64,000 bases of DNA from Massospora cicadina (GCA_022478985.1 JAKSZP010010597.1:1-64000), one strand, 5' to 3'; counted from the stretch's first letter, positions 1 through 11,720 are shown. Numbers and translations: made by a program. Notes: a model not told the origin generated them from the sequence alone.

Positions 1-159
1 TCATCGGAAGGAGCAAGCAATCTATCACAATCTATTAAAGTTGATGATCATTCAGATCCCAATCAATTGATTGAAGATTTGATCGCACAGAGATTAATTC
101 ACTCTGATAGATTACAAACTTTAAAAAAGCCTATAAATATTTCCTCTTTTCAAAAATAA
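1..159 (+). CDS. C-terminal end of an unidentified host protein
   Basis: Frame 1 is open from the first base of the window to a TAA at 157-159, giving 52 codons with no ATG because the gene begins outside the window. The peptide is hydrophilic, contains an acidic patch (VDDHSDPNQ) and a leucine-rich stretch, and ends in SSFQK. I recognise no domain. Its AT-rich codons fit the HIS6 gene rather than the mobile elements. It could be the last exon of a longer gene, or a chance open frame. It overlaps, tail to tail, a possible minus-strand gene whose stop is at 150-152. Confidence 0.4.
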   Translation, partial: SSEGASNLSQSIKVDDHSDPNQLIEDLIAQRLIHSDRLQTLKKPINISSFQK

Positions 160-370
160 AGATTGTTCGAGTTTAACCTGTATTTTCTTATTTGCTTCAT
201 TGCATTTTTGGAGAATCTGCCCATTGTAACTTCGAGATACAACCTGCCCCATTGGAAGTGTAATTCAAAACTTCCAGAGTCGGCGATCCTCATATCTTCT
301 GATTTGGTTGCTCAGTGGCTCATACCATGTGCAAAACCAACTCGGCAGAATTGAGCCCAAAAGCTGAGAA
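150..370 (-). CDS. possible 3' end of a convergent host gene with a 27-nt intron
   Basis: On the minus strand an exon-like frame runs from about 370 to 326. After a candidate 27-nt intron (GT at 325, AG at 299) it continues from 298 to a TGA at 150-152. Removing the intron removes the only in-frame stop. The predicted tail includes SGSFELHFQWGRLYLEV. I recognise no family. The tiny intron matches those in HIS6 in this window, which is the main reason to list it. The upstream part is cut where LINE A sequence begins at about 371. A chance open frame remains quite possible. Confidence 0.25.
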
Positions 371-2402
371 TTAACACACATGGTCACCAGTAAGGCTGGC
401 AATTACATTGTGAAGAAGTGGGTCAAGGCTGAAGTTATACAAAAGTAGGCTTAGATGGTCCCCTTGGTGTAGGCCCCTTTGGGGCGAACTACATCTGTGA
501 TGAAGCCAGGGCCACGCACAGCCATTGTGGCAGATTCCGTGAGCAACATCATTTATTAATGAAATGATGGGGGAGGTGGAACTTGTGTAGGCAGGCTTCA
601 AGTTAATCCCAGTTGACTCAATCATAAGCCTTCTGCTGGTCTAAAATCATGTTCTTCTGAAGCTGTGGATTGGCAGACGTTGGCTACAGTATGTATGGTG
701 TCCTAAATAGACCGTTTGGGAATGAAACCAAATCGCTTAGGGGAAATGAGAGCAGAGGCAACTACCCCTAAGCGATTTTACATGATTTTAGTAAAAAAAG
801 TTTAGTATCTGTGTTAGTAAGTGATATGAGGCGCCAGTTGGCCAAGTCCAGATTATCCCCTTTCCTATGAAACGTTATTGTGTAGGCCTCTTGGCCTCCA
901 GGGAGGAGGCGCGTTTCCGTTAGGCAATGGTTCATTGAGGCAAGCAGCAAGGAGATAAAATATTTGAAGTAATTATTATAGAACTTATAGGAGATCCCAT
1001 CTGGATCTGGGCATTTCCTATATGGTGCACTACAGATGGCGACTAGAGTTTGTCCCGAGGAATTAAATCCATCAACTATGGATAATAGGAAATAGTGCGG
1101 ATATGTGCGCTTTCAAGAAAATCATCAACTTCAGCTGGTTGAGCTGGATTGGAGTGATACAATTTGGAGTATTGATTTTTACCTTTGATTGACACTTTGG
1201 CCAGAGTATCTGAGATGGAGTGGTCTGGCTGCCTCACCTGTGTGCAGGCCAAGCTCTGTCACGGGGCAAAGAATTTTCAAAAAAAGTAAGTGGAGCATGT
1301 GTCACTCACCATTATATTCTTTGCCTTATACTGAACACAAACTCGAGTTTGCTTTGCCTTACCAGTGCGTTGAGGCATGTGGACACTTCTGACCACTTAC
1401 TACACCAAGCCAGGATGTAGCCTGCTGGAGGAACAATAGATTTCAGGTGGTCCACTTCTTCCAGCGTACACAAAATGACTGCTGAGGCAGCCTGAGAGTG
1501 ACATGATGAGATGTGGCATGCCTGGCAGATGGTGATCGCTTTGAAAGTTGACCAGGTAGAAAGTGGGTCTGCACATAACAGTGTGGTAAATTCCAGAGCT
1601 GAGGTTATGGTGTCCACCCATGATGAATCCTGGGCGACATGATCTCAGCTGGACGGAGTTTGCACCACTTTGGCGCCTGTGCCTCCAGATGTGACAAAGA
1701 GAAGGAAATTGATACCATCCTGTGGTTGGATAAATCAAGTTTTGTCATCATAAAGTATGCAATTTGGGACTGAAATTTCAACGGTGTAAGATTATGGTCA
1801 ATGCGGGACATAGACCTCAGTTGGCCATTGTGCACATGGGGATGAGACATGTTTGTGATCAGCGGTGCATGATTTGACAGAGTAATAAATAACCCCAAAG
1901 TGGCCTTTAGAGCGCGAAGTTCTATATGACCCTGTGGGGGTGTAGGCAATGAGGGCCAGAAGTCGGTTGTTGTGTTGATCCAGCAGTTCATGTTACCCAC
2001 CACAAATGAGTCAGGGGGAAGCGGGAGGAAATTAACACCTGAGAGGAATTCCCAATGAGCTTGTGCACAGGCTGGGGTCATATATGTTAACAACATTGTG
2101 CACTTCTTCATCCCACAAAAAGGATACAACAAAGACACGGCTATCAAGGTATGAGGTTGATGAAATAAATTTAAAATAATGGGTCACTAAAATAAGCACC
2201 CCAAAGTGAAGTGACCAAAAGGAAAGGGAAGGAAGGAGTATGGTTGTCCATGTGTCCACTGAACCGCATGGACAAGGGGTTTCCTGAATGGCCAGGATGT
2301 CCATGGGTAAATTATTTTTAAAAACTTAGTTTCCTAGCCATGGATGGCGAGGCCTTGAGTCCAGCAATGTTCAATGTCTCTATATTAAAGGCTACCCCCA
2401 TC
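371..2402 (-). pseudogene. LINE A ORF2 remnant (endonuclease and start of RT)
   Basis: The APE-type endonuclease can be followed by DILAIQETPC (about 2290), NIYDPS (about 2100) and VGNMNCW (about 2000). The RT start shows LPGGQEAYTITFHRKGD and LANWRLISLTNTDTK (950-780), then the RGLHQGDHLS and LLYNFSLDP blocks (about 480-400). The reading stops at 371, so the FADD catalytic block, thumb and C-terminal zinc motif are missing. There are several stops and frameshifts. This is a dead copy. Confidence 0.75.
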
Positions 2403-2407
2403 GCACC

Positions 2408-3799
2408 TTAGGTGCAAGGGGAAGGGCACCCGTGCCCTTCAGCCTTCTGTTTTTCAGCATATTGCTGTATGGCAGTGTGGGTATTCTGTGCTACAGAGTA
2501 TGGTTCAGTATGGGATGCTTTTGTGGTGGGGTTGACGTTGGCTTTTGCCTTCTGCTTATTTCCAACCTTGGAACAAATCGTTGGCATGGTGTGCACCTGC
2601 AGTGCACCATTTCATGATGGCGAAATTTCGGTAGGTAGATTGGTGGGTGACTCAGTTTCAATTGAGGATTAGTAGCATTGGTCTAATAAATCCAACTCAC
2701 CCATCAGTTCCTCAGCTTGGGTGGCCCAATCTTATTGGTAGAAGGATTTGTGAGATGCTTCTGCAGCAAATGAATTAATGTCCTCCTGGAGCAGTGTTGG
2801 TGGGATCATGGATGTGGCTGTGGCTACCACCTTGGCCACCGCTCTGCAGGCCTGCTTGGCCTTCTTACGCTCCTGCGGGGACACAGGCTTAACTTGAATG
2901 TAGCACCAAGGTGCGCCCCACGGGAAGGTGGCGTTGGTGTCTATTGCCAGTTCACAGTGGGCGTCTGCACCGCTCATTGCATCTGGGATGGTTTTGTTTT
3001 AAGTAATGCCCTCCTTGGCAGGGAAGTAAGGCCTTATGGCCAAAAGCGTGACAGAAGGTGCAGATAGGAGGCGCGCTATCCACAGTGAACCAAAAATGGG
3101 CGGGATTTTTGACCATCAATTTCCACAAAAGTGGTGTGGGGGATTTGGGTCAAATCTTCTGCTACCCCTGCAGATGGGTGAGTACAGCAATCGCTTTGCT
3201 CATGCACAGGTCTGGCTTGAGCGTAAATCACTGCATCTTGAAGGATTAGATTTCCCCATATTCAGTAAGCCCAGCCTTTAGGTAGTGCTCCAGCATGGTG
3301 CGCTTAATCGTTGTAGGTAGGAAGTCGAAAGTTACAAAAAATTATTAGGGTTAGTCCAATTAGTGCACTTCATGTCTTCTACCTGTTGACCATCCAGGAG
3401 GTCCACCACCACCTGAACCTTTGCAGCTTTGTCCGCCACATTTTTGTTCATGAACCCAAGATCCAGCCAACCTCAGGGCATGAAGTGGGGTGCAATGTAC
3501 ACTGCATTTGGGAAATGTGTGTGAACATCTCCACAAAACTTCTAAAGCGCCATTTATTATATATCCAGGAAGACTTGCACCCAATGCTCCATTGACAACA
3601 GGGGCTGGGAGCGCGGCGTATTAATGAACTGGTTGCAGTGCACTTGCCAGGCCAAAACTTCTAGGGAAATGCTAACCGTCAGTTTTTTACTATTAATTTT
3701 ATCTATGCCACCAGTGTCACTGGGGCGTTTATGAAACTTGAATATTATGGGGCCCACTCCTGTGCCCTTAAATTTTCTCACCCTACTGCTACCTGACAT
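2408..3799 (-). pseudogene. LINE A ORF1 remnant (Gag-like, nucleic-acid binding)
   Basis: The start by homology is the ATG at 3799, the position equivalent to the MSGSS start of copies D and F. The frame is broken many times. Recognisable pieces are a GSWVHEQKCGG-type segment near 3450 (the GWLDLGFE block of other copies), a lysine/arginine stretch QERKKAKQACRAVAK near 2880, and a C-terminal KQKAKANVN segment near 2550 ending at 2408. In this family ORF1 binds LINE RNA to form the RNP. Here it cannot be translated as one protein. Confidence 0.65.
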
Positions 3800-3891
3800 T
3801 GGGTGCACACTAATCTCCTCAATGAGATTACCAAAATTACTAGACTTGAATTGAATATGTTGCAAAAGTGTTTGCAACAAGAGAGAAAAGT

Positions 3892-6800
3892 ACAAAAGCT
3901 AAATTGTCTGCTTCCCCCAAGGCTCACAGCCACTGTTTGACGTAAAGCTGGCGTTGTGAGAGCATCCACTTTTACAATGCTATCTCATCAAGCCAACTCT
4001 AATCTAAAAACCATAGCCATGGGGCAGTTAAAACTCACTACGTTAAAGGTTAAAAATAACATTGTGACAAATACCATGCCTCCTCCAAAATGGTTAGGGT
4101 TGAGGAGCAGCCTCGGGACCTCTTTTGCAACAAGGGTTGCCCTGAACCTACCCCACGTCCTAGGGACACTCTGATGAGCATTGAAAACCCCTCTGATGAC
4201 AAATCTGAAGGGGATGGTGAAGATGTGGGTCATTATGTTTTAGGAGCCCCAGGTGAAGTTGAGGTACTCAACTGGTTGAACCCATAGAAAATGGATACAG
4301 CTAGGATACCCCACAGAACTTATCTGTATCAGGTGCTTAGAGGCCTGGAGGTTATTGATACTTCCAGCGACACTGACCAGCTCATTGCCACAATGATCTA
4401 ATCTACTCAGAGCGTGTATACACTGCAGTCTATCCGGGATAAATTCCCTGAAACTGCTAAATGCCTTGCTTCTACTCTCCAGCTGAAGGTGGTCCTCTCT
4501 CTTTCCCCAACTTGGGTGGAACCTTAACAAAAGTAGAGGTTGTTGTTAATGGAGTACAAGTTGAGCTGTCCTTGACATCAGATCCCCTGTGAACGTTGAA
4601 TCATCCAATCTTATGAAAAAAATTAGGCTGCCCCCTGACCTCAACTATAATCATGAGTTTGGTACTGGTGGTCCGGTCAACACTTGTGCTATCAAGGCTT
4701 ACTCATCTTTACCCATCCAATTTGGGAAACACCTCCTCTCAGCCCCAGTGGTGGCCTTAGCCAACAATACATATGACATGCTCATTTTGTACCCAGTTTA
4801 TACTCAAGTATGATGGGATTATCAATCTGAAGCAGATCCATCTCTCTCAACTACGAGGTTCCTCTGATTCTGGACAACACTGAGTTTATGAAAAAGGATT
4901 ATGCTTGCATAGTTGAATATCCTTTCTAAGCCTTATCCATATGCTATACGGTGGAGGAGCGGAATACTAAGATGCTGCCTGAATCAGTTGACGCTCTTGA
5001 GGGAATTTTATTATATGAAGCTGAAGAATTGTTGGTTAAAGCGGGTGAATGAAAGGTAATTTGCCACCAAGATTATCCTGAAAATCCCCACAAATGCCTG
5101 CTACACATAACAAGCATTGATGGAATCAGTCATTTAGAACCTTGAGTATTACCTGGCATCCTAGACCCATCCTATCAACTCCCATTCAGTATTCTACTGG
5201 GGAATTATACCAATAAAGACATGGTCATAAAGAAACATTATGAGATTGGGAAAGGTCTGCTGATCCAGTTAAAGAGATTAACCAGGTTCACTGCATTGGG
5301 TCTGTGTCAGACATGGGCACGCCTGCTGAAAAATCATTATGTACATTTCCTGACGTTCATATCTTCGCTGATCTAACCACTGAAGAGCTTATAAAAGTTA
5401 ATAGTTTATTAGAGTTCTAAAGCAACATATTTTCTAAATCTGAGACCAAATTATGGTCATATGAAGGGTTGAAGTCATACCATCAATGTTAGGTATGCTA
5501 GTCCCAATTTATCCAAACCTTATCATAAATCCAAAGTTGAGGAACAACAAAGGAGGATGGAGCTCAAACATCTATTAGACGCTGGCCTATTGGTACCTTC
5601 TCAAAGTCCATGGCAATCACCTCTCCTCCTTATAAAAAAGAAAAATGCAGACATTGGGTTGTGATGGACTACCATCGGCTAAACAACCTCACAAAGAAAA
5701 ATAGCTATCCCATCCCTTGCATCGACGAAGCTTTAGCACAGCTCTTGGGATTTAAGTTCTTATCGGCCATGGACTTAGCCAGTGGCTATTTGCAGATGGA
5801 CCTCTCTCCCCAAGATCAGGAGAAATGTTCTCTGATTTACAGCAATGGCTTATTTCAGCCCACTTAATTACCTCACGGGTTGTGCAACGCTCCTGCAACT
5901 TATCAGCAAGCCATGAGCCACATCTTTCAGGACCTTAAATTAAGTTGCTTTATCATCTATCTTGATGACATTACTGCGTCTTCTAGGTCATTTTATGATC
6001 ATCTTAATTTCCTAAAAAAGTCTTTTAACGCTTACTTCAGTCCAACCTTAAATTAAAGCCCTCCAAGTGCGCTTTTTTCCAGAAAAGGTTAAATTTCCTT
6101 GGACACTCCATCCCACAGGATAGGATTCAACCCTTCAAGACAAAGTTGAGGCTATATTCGAAATGCCTGCTCCCAAAACCCTGCGCAATATCCAAGTATT
6201 CTTGGGTATGATGGGGTATTACCACCAATTTATCCCCAAGTTCTCCCAAATAAGTGAGCCTCTAGTGCAGCTATTTTTTAAGAACGTCACTTTTCCTTGG
6301 AAAGAGGAAGAAAAGACCTTCCTTCTAGATGCTAAAGCAGTTACTATAAAAGAGACCTATCCTGCACCCCCCAATTCCAATAAACCTTTCCTTCTGTTCA
6401 CCAATGCCTCTGACTACGCTGTTGGAGCCATTCTTGCTCAATTGGATGATAATGGTGTGGATCATCCTGTCTCCTATTTCAGCAAGTCGCTGTCAAAGGC
6501 TAAACAAAATTATAGTGTCACTGAAAAAGAGTGCCTTGTGGTCCTGATGGCTGTAAAATATTACCACTTTTTTTATATGGAACTTCCTTAACAGTGGTCA
6601 CTGATTACGACTCCCTGAAGTAGTTACAAAATATGAAGGTTTCCACGGGGCGGTTAGCTCGCTGGGCCTTAAAGCTCCAACACTACAATATGAAGATTGA
6701 GCATTGAGCTGGAAACCATCTTATTAACGTTGATGGCTTAACTCAGCTGCCAGTTCTTCATTTGGATAATAGTGAAGCTGAGAGGCTGAATGACCTCCTT

Positions 6801-7938
6801 ATGACCCCTGATGCATGGGAAGATGAGGATGAACCTGTCCAAAAAATGTTAGCCTGACACTCTCACAACGTCAAGGTGGAAAGTAAAAATTTGTATAAGA
6901 AAATAGGGGTGAATGGGTTGTGTTATCTCCGACCTTCAGAGCAAGTCTCATGATCATGGATATCCATTCTATGCTAGGGCACAGTGTAGTGCATAAAACT
7001 TATTAGTAGTTGAAGGATCGGTATTATTGGGAAGGAAGTATGGAGTCTATCATTGTAGTACTGGATGCCTTCCTAATCTGTAAGAAACAATACAGTTACA
7101 AATCCAAGTATCAATATGAACCCACCACACTCACCAGCCATTTCATACTATAAGCTTGGACGTGGTAGGTATGCTACCTCAGACTACCAGTGGGAATTGC
7201 TATATACTCGTAGGCATTAATTAATTCACCAAATGGGTTTCAGTGGTTGCCCTTCCTTCCCAGACCGCAAAAGCTATTGCCACCTTCCTCCATTAACAAA
7301 TTTTCACTCAGTATGGTTGTCCTCAGGTCCTACTGTGTGACAATGGGAAGAATTTCAACTTGCTGGTGGTAAAGCTATTGGCTACTTCTATGGTGATGCA
7401 GCAACTTTTCTCAGCCCTTACAATCCCTCCACAAATGTTACTGCGAAAAGAGAAAATGGAACCCTGGTTTCCATATTACATAAATGGCAATCTCTGATCC
7501 CCTACACTTGGATCAAATTTTATTTAGTGCCCCAATGACCTACCACATCAGCTACCATTGAATCCTTAAAATGTCTCACTTCTGTGTATTATATGGTTGG
7601 GAGCCAGGAGTACCAGCCCTTCTAGCAAAAGACGTCTACTCTAGTGGTGAGGAACCTAAGAAAGCCATGAGAAGATTAGCTCACATATCATACAGCTTCA
7701 ATATGAGGCTATGACAAACCTAGCTAAAAACGTCACTAAATAAGGACAAGCTGCCAATAAGCTTTGGGCTCACCTACCTTCATTTCAAGTGTCTGATATG
7801 GTATTATACTACCATATATGCATCACTCATAGAATTGGTAAGCTTGGATCAATTTGGGAGGGTCCTTTCACTATCACCTATAAAAGAGGTAATGAGTACT
7901 CAATAAAATCCTTAGCTACAGATATTACCATTAATTAA
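3892..7938 (+). pseudogene. gypsy B gag-pol remnant
   Basis: In order: the acidic IENPSDD segment and HYVLGAPGEVEV (4170-4270), which precede the protease; a protease region near 4540-4610 that has lost the DTG triad seen in copy C; the RT approach LLDAGLLVPSQSPW (5570-5610); an RT palm partly open at 5610-5867; a tether FLGMMGYYHQFIPKFSQ (about 6200-6250); RNase H (FTNASDYAVGAILAQ, 6390-6440) in a 142-codon open stretch at 6163-6591; and integrase (7150-7640) with CYILVGI and VLLCDNGKNF. Stops and frameshifts occur throughout, and the integrase NG..ER block is scrambled. Confidence 0.8.
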
Positions 7939-7996
7939 GTACATGGCCATTTCCTACGGCCCTATTCTTCCCCCTCAACATTCTTGAAGGGGGTGA

Positions 7997-8745
7997 TGTT
8001 GGAAAATTGCCATCTTGACTTTGGCAAAAGAACGTTGTATGTAAGAATAGTTATAACTCCACAAATATGATTAGCCAATTACATGTCCAATCTCCTAATA
8101 ATAAGGCTTTGAACAAAAATAATGACAATATCGGCCAAAAGACCCTTTCCAATTCTCTGAAGAACCTCAAAAAATTGGGTTAAACCTATATGTTTATTAA
8201 ACAGGAAAACACCAATAAATCGGGAAGTCAAATTGCCCCAATTACTCAAGGGAATCTGGAGTTTATTGGCGGTTTCTCCCCCTGCCACGTCAAACCCCCT
8301 TCAAACACCTAAGCGGTACCACCCCCTTTTATAGGCATTGCAGTGGGTCCCCAAGGTAATATAGTTTTAGCCTAAGGGGATTGGCTAAAATATATTAAAT
8401 TATTACCCAATGGGTACATTTTACCTAATAATGATTCCCCATTGGTTGTTTAGCCAAAAAAATGAGTTTTCTGAGCTTTGATAGGTCAGATTTACGTATT
8501 TCCTTATTTGGACAGTAACAAGACATTCCAAATTTATCATTCAATTCCCTTTGACCCTTGATACAGGCTAAACACTGACTAGTCAGATATTGAGGGGGTT
8601 TGTTTTATCTCCTATCAACACTAATAAAATCTTATAAAAATCTATTTTTTGGCTAATGGTGTTTTTATAAATTTTTATCTAAAAACCCTTTTGTGGATCC
8701 AGCCAACCTTTGCACCAGCGAGAAAGAAATCACTGGATTCCCACA
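7997..8745 (+). repeat. LTR of gypsy B (about 749 bp)
   Basis: It starts TGTTGGAA directly after a purine tract (AAGGGGGTGATG). It ends GGATTCCCACA, matching the end of the copy C LTR (CACCAGCGAG, then ...CCAACA). The TGTTGGAA and TTCCCACA ends are near-inverted repeats. Homologous solo LTRs lie at 48832-50585 and 62554-63224. The right boundary is uncertain, because a primer-binding site lies about 55 bp further on at 8801. Confidence 0.7.
8304..8335 (-). promoter_or_regulatory. antisense TATA-like element inside the gypsy B LTR
   Basis: On the minus strand this reads CCTATAAAAGGGGGTGG followed by CGCTTAGGTGTT. The same block lies antisense in the solo LTR at 49244-49277, and a weaker CCCTATAAATGGG at 62950-62962 is also antisense. 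Conservation between diverged LTRs suggests function; transcription is not shown. Confidence 0.35.
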
Positions 8746-8800
8746 CTGAGCACAAATGAACCTCAGCATACAGCTTAATGAACTTATAAGCTGACATAAG

Positions 8801-8817
8801 TGGTGCTCACTACAGGG
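8801..8817 (+). other. primer-binding site, gypsy type
   Basis: TGGTGCTCACTACAGGG, one of four copies of this 17-mer (the others are at 24415, 51439 and, on the minus strand, 42471). At the other three it lies 2-3 bp after an LTR end of the form CAACA. It is complementary to a tRNA 3' end terminating in AAGCACCA or GAGCACCA. The tRNA is not identified. An ATG follows at 8857. Confidence 0.6.
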
Positions 8818-9789
8818 TCCTCTGAGCTGTACAGTGAAAACATATATCATAGAAATGGATAATAATCTCAAAAAAGCCAATAATCTGATTGTTTTATAAG
8901 TGTAACATATAGATCAACACTGTTAAAATATTGATTTTTATCCTCCTGAGAAGAGTATACAGGTGTCTAAAAGTTATGTTTGATTACTACAATTAAGAAA
9001 ATAATCAGTGAATTAGACAAACTAGCATCAAAGTTTGTTCACACACTAACCTAAATTTATTTATGCCCCCTGAGTGATAAATAATCCCTATTATAGACCT
9101 GAAGGGGATTTAAGAGGTTAAAATAATTTCTCCAACAGTTATAAGCCAGAGAATAGGTTAATTAGCTGAAATTAAGTTACACCAAAGCCAACTGATTGGT
9201 TAATTTTAATTTAAGCATTACAAACATATGTTTCATTTGAGCAACTGACCAGTTGATGACTGTTAGTTAGGTTATAATGAAGCATTTTCAATTTTTTATT
9301 GGCAATCACTTTATAACAAAAAGTTTTTTTCTCTCAATTTAAAACGTGGTAGCTCAAATCAGAAACGCGTCACTTTAAATATGAATTCAGTCTAAAATTA
9401 AGCCAATAATAAAGATGAAACTTCTCTTTGAATTTAGTGGATCAACACGAAAATTGAAAAATACAACGCTAAAAACAAAAAGCATTTCTGGATCCAAATT
9501 ATTGCAATGGTAACAAATCAAAGTAATGACAGGAGAATTTTAAAGCACATCTTTCTTTACATGAACTTCCCCCTTAACCATATTGAATGTATATTCTTCT
9601 ATATGTGGAATGTAATGTAAATATAGTCTTTATCCCAATAAAATTCTATGTTTTTCTTTGATCAAAGGGTATATAAACCCATCCCTAAAATTAAATAATG
9701 TATCATTTATTATAACAATCTTCTTACTGATTGCTAGTGCTATTTGTGGATTAGCTTTTAGTCCCAGTGTTTAGACATTTTTAAGATTT
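8818..9789 (+). other. unassigned AT-rich stretch
   Basis: About 970 bp follow the PBS. A short frame starting ATGGATAATAATCTC at 8857 may be a decayed gag start. The rest shows no open frame, domain or repeat that I can recognise. GTATATAAACCC at about 9669 is TATA-like, and may belong to a decayed LTR upstream of the next gypsy remnant. Confidence 0.3.
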
Positions 9790-9799
9790 AAACTTCTGC

Positions 9800-11710
9800 A
9801 GCTGTCAGCTCTCTTTCCGCTTGGCATAACTTTATAAGCAAATTATATGTAAAAAGTAAATCATAATTGCTCACCATAGTTTAACTCCAATGTCCTCATA
9901 TTCCCTGCCAGCTGCCTCAGTGTGGGGCAGCGGCAAAACTCCCCCCACCATTTTCCATCTGACAGAAAAATGTAATTGGACTGGCTCGCACAGTCATATC
10001 AAACCCCTGGGATGATTCATTACTCCTAAAGATCTTAACATCCACCTCGCTCAAACTCAAGCAATGTCCATTGCACCCTGGTGCTCCCCAGAGCAACATG
10101 CGTTTTGGCCTTAGGGTCAACTATGGGAAACTTTTCCCCTACCATGACCAAGCCATTATCAAGATGGCTCAGGAGGCGATGCGTCCCACCAGTTTTGTTG
10201 ACTTCTGCCCCTATAAGAGGTATCTTGATCTTGGCTTCACTTGTGAAGCTGATGCCGCCGCTGTGGCAACTGTGCCCCTGGTTTTCCAGGGTGCCCCTCT
10301 CCCCACAATTCAGACTTAGCTCCCAGCGGCTACCACTTTGGTGGTTCAGTTTGCTGGTTTGCCCACCCACCTTCCCCCTGAGGTGCTCCACCAGGAGCTG
10401 ATAAAAAGTTTGGCAGCCTATGGATCCAACCCCATCTTGCAATTTGTGGTCCCAAATGGGGCACACGCTTTTCTGGGCCTTGGGCATATGTCATGATCAT
10501 CCCTGAATCAAATTAAATTGCCCTGCTGATTTCCGCTTAAGCTTTTATCCCCTCTGCCCCCAACCATCCATTCTGGGCCCACATTGAGGGCAGACAGATG
10601 ATCTGTCCATCCTGTTTCAAGTTGGACCACTCACAATGCAAGTGCCCTTCCCTAGCTTCTTCCAACAGCGCTGATTTTTCATCCTCTGGCCTCCAATCCG
10701 TCGCCCACCCTGTGCCAGTTTTGGTATTGGGTATGATCCTACCTCCCCTCCCCCAAAGCCTATTGCTGCAGCTGTACCTGCAGCCACCAATCAACCTCCT
10801 CCTCGCCCCAGTGCCACAAATGCTCCCTCCAATCAAGCACCAGCTTGGATCCCAATTTGATCCCATACTTCCTCCAACCTAATCAAACCTCAACTATACG
10901 CTGATCCCCAATTCAATTTAACCAAAACCCATGGGACTTATTGGCTGAAATCAACAAATCAGGTAATCTCATTTAAGACCATCTCTGCAAATTGAGCAGT
11001 TTGCTAATGCAGAATGGGATGCCAAATACCCCCCTCATTTATATGCCACACAGCCAAATGACAAATCATTCTACAGTGACCACCAGCTTGCAGTAGAAGC
11101 AGCTGCCATACCATATTGTCATCCCCTCCGCAAAGCTTTCACCAAATCAGTGGCGATGCTCACAGGAGGTATTTCCCCTCCTGTTATCCACTCAAATCTC
11201 ACCCCAAAAAGTAAAATTACAATGAATCAATTGCACAAAAATGTCAATGACGCTATCCAGAACGTGATAACTGTAGCACGGAATCCTAAAGATAAGATTA
11301 CCCAAACCAATATTACCATGATCTTAAACTAACAGATGCCCACATTAAAGCTGAAAAATCTTTAGCTGAATATATTACTGCCATTTTCATAGCTGAAAAC
11401 TCCATGAAATACCAATCATTAGTAATGAACCACATGCCACCGACGCCCTGACGCCCTTGATATCCGCCTTGACATGTACCCTACTCTGGGATGAGGAAGC
11501 TGCTGCCAAAGATGAGCCCCCTGATCCCCCTCCACTTCCACCATGGAGGGATAAGAAGTATCCACTGCCATCCTGGTTGGTTGTTTCGTTTGGTGTGTTT
11601 CATTCAATTCGCTCATTTGGGCGTTTTGTTTGAATTAATTAGTTACATTAGTTTTAAATTTTTAGTTTCAGTAATGTCTGTCCCCTGGTCATCTTACCTC
11701 TGTTAAATAA
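9800..11710 (+). mobile_element. half-LINE copy H1 (ORF1-only element)
   Basis: This 1911 bp unit is flanked by a perfect 10 bp duplication, AAACTTCTGC, at 9790-9799 and 11711-11720. The 5' end has CTCTTTCCGC followed by an imperfect hairpin at 9825-9849. The body encodes one ORF1-like protein with a CCHC knuckle. The 3' end carries GTCTGTCCCCTGGTC and an AAATAAA tail, the same terminal motif as the full LINEs. It starts and stops at the same points as H2 (21297-23224), so it is a discrete mobile unit rather than a 5'-truncated LINE. There is no endonuclease or RT. Confidence 0.8.
9894..11630 (+). pseudogene. H1 ORF1-like protein, disrupted
   Basis: The frame is pieced together across several shifts. 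It has an N-terminal part with YGKLFPYHDQAIIKMAQ (10120-10170) and LDLGFTCEADAAA (10220-10260). A second block reads VVQFAGLPTHLPPEVLHQEL and SLAAYG (10340-10425), comparable to LPHKVIEEELRKGLMAYG in LINE B ORF1. A CCHC knuckle CPSCFKLDHSQCKC (10600-10640) fits C-x2-C-x4-H-x4-C. A proline-rich linker follows, then an about 250-residue C-terminal region including SVAMLTGGISPPVI and a tail with TLLWDEEAAAKDE (about 11475-11520). Role by family: binding element RNA. The C-terminal region has no counterpart that I recognise in the LINE ORF1. Confidence 0.65.
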
Positions 11711-11720
11711 AAACTTCTGC

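Larger units (their letters stand above)
371..3891 (-). mobile_element. LINE copy A, 3' part missing
   Basis: This is a degraded copy of the two-ORF LINE seen complete at 57270-62539. Its 5' end is at about 3891, with the same hairpin (3859-3878) near the terminus as copies D and F. The sequence runs leftwards through ORF1, the endonuclease and the start of the RT, then stops at about 371 inside the RT, before the catalytic FADD motif. The 3' tail, the terminal motif and the left TSD are absent. At the 5' side it interrupts the gag of gypsy copy B, since ACAAAAGCTAAA at 3892 matches copy C gag near 52380. A deletion or rearrangement must have removed both the LINE 3' half and the 5' half of gypsy B. 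Confidence 0.8.
3892..8745 (+). mobile_element. Ty3/gypsy copy B, 5' truncated, with 3' LTR
   Basis: This is plus-strand gypsy sequence homologous to the better copy C (50815-57213). It starts within gag at the LINE A junction and passes through Gag C-terminus, protease, RT, RNase H and integrase. It ends in a G-rich polypurine tract just before an LTR beginning TGTTGGAAAATTGCC at 7997. The 5' LTR and most of gag are missing. No protein-coding segment is intact. There is no chromodomain after the integrase. Confidence 0.85.

Noticed and set aside
2412..2672. Plus-strand ORF of 86 codons over LINE A
   Set aside because: It is the complement of the ORF1 C-terminal region on the minus strand, as are similar plus-strand ORFs at 32087-32339, 35663-35968 and 61038-61319.
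9800..11710. H1 as a 5'-truncated ordinary LINE
   Set aside because: It has a full ORF1-like region but no ORF2 before the 3' tail; H2 shares both ends, and each has its own TSD.
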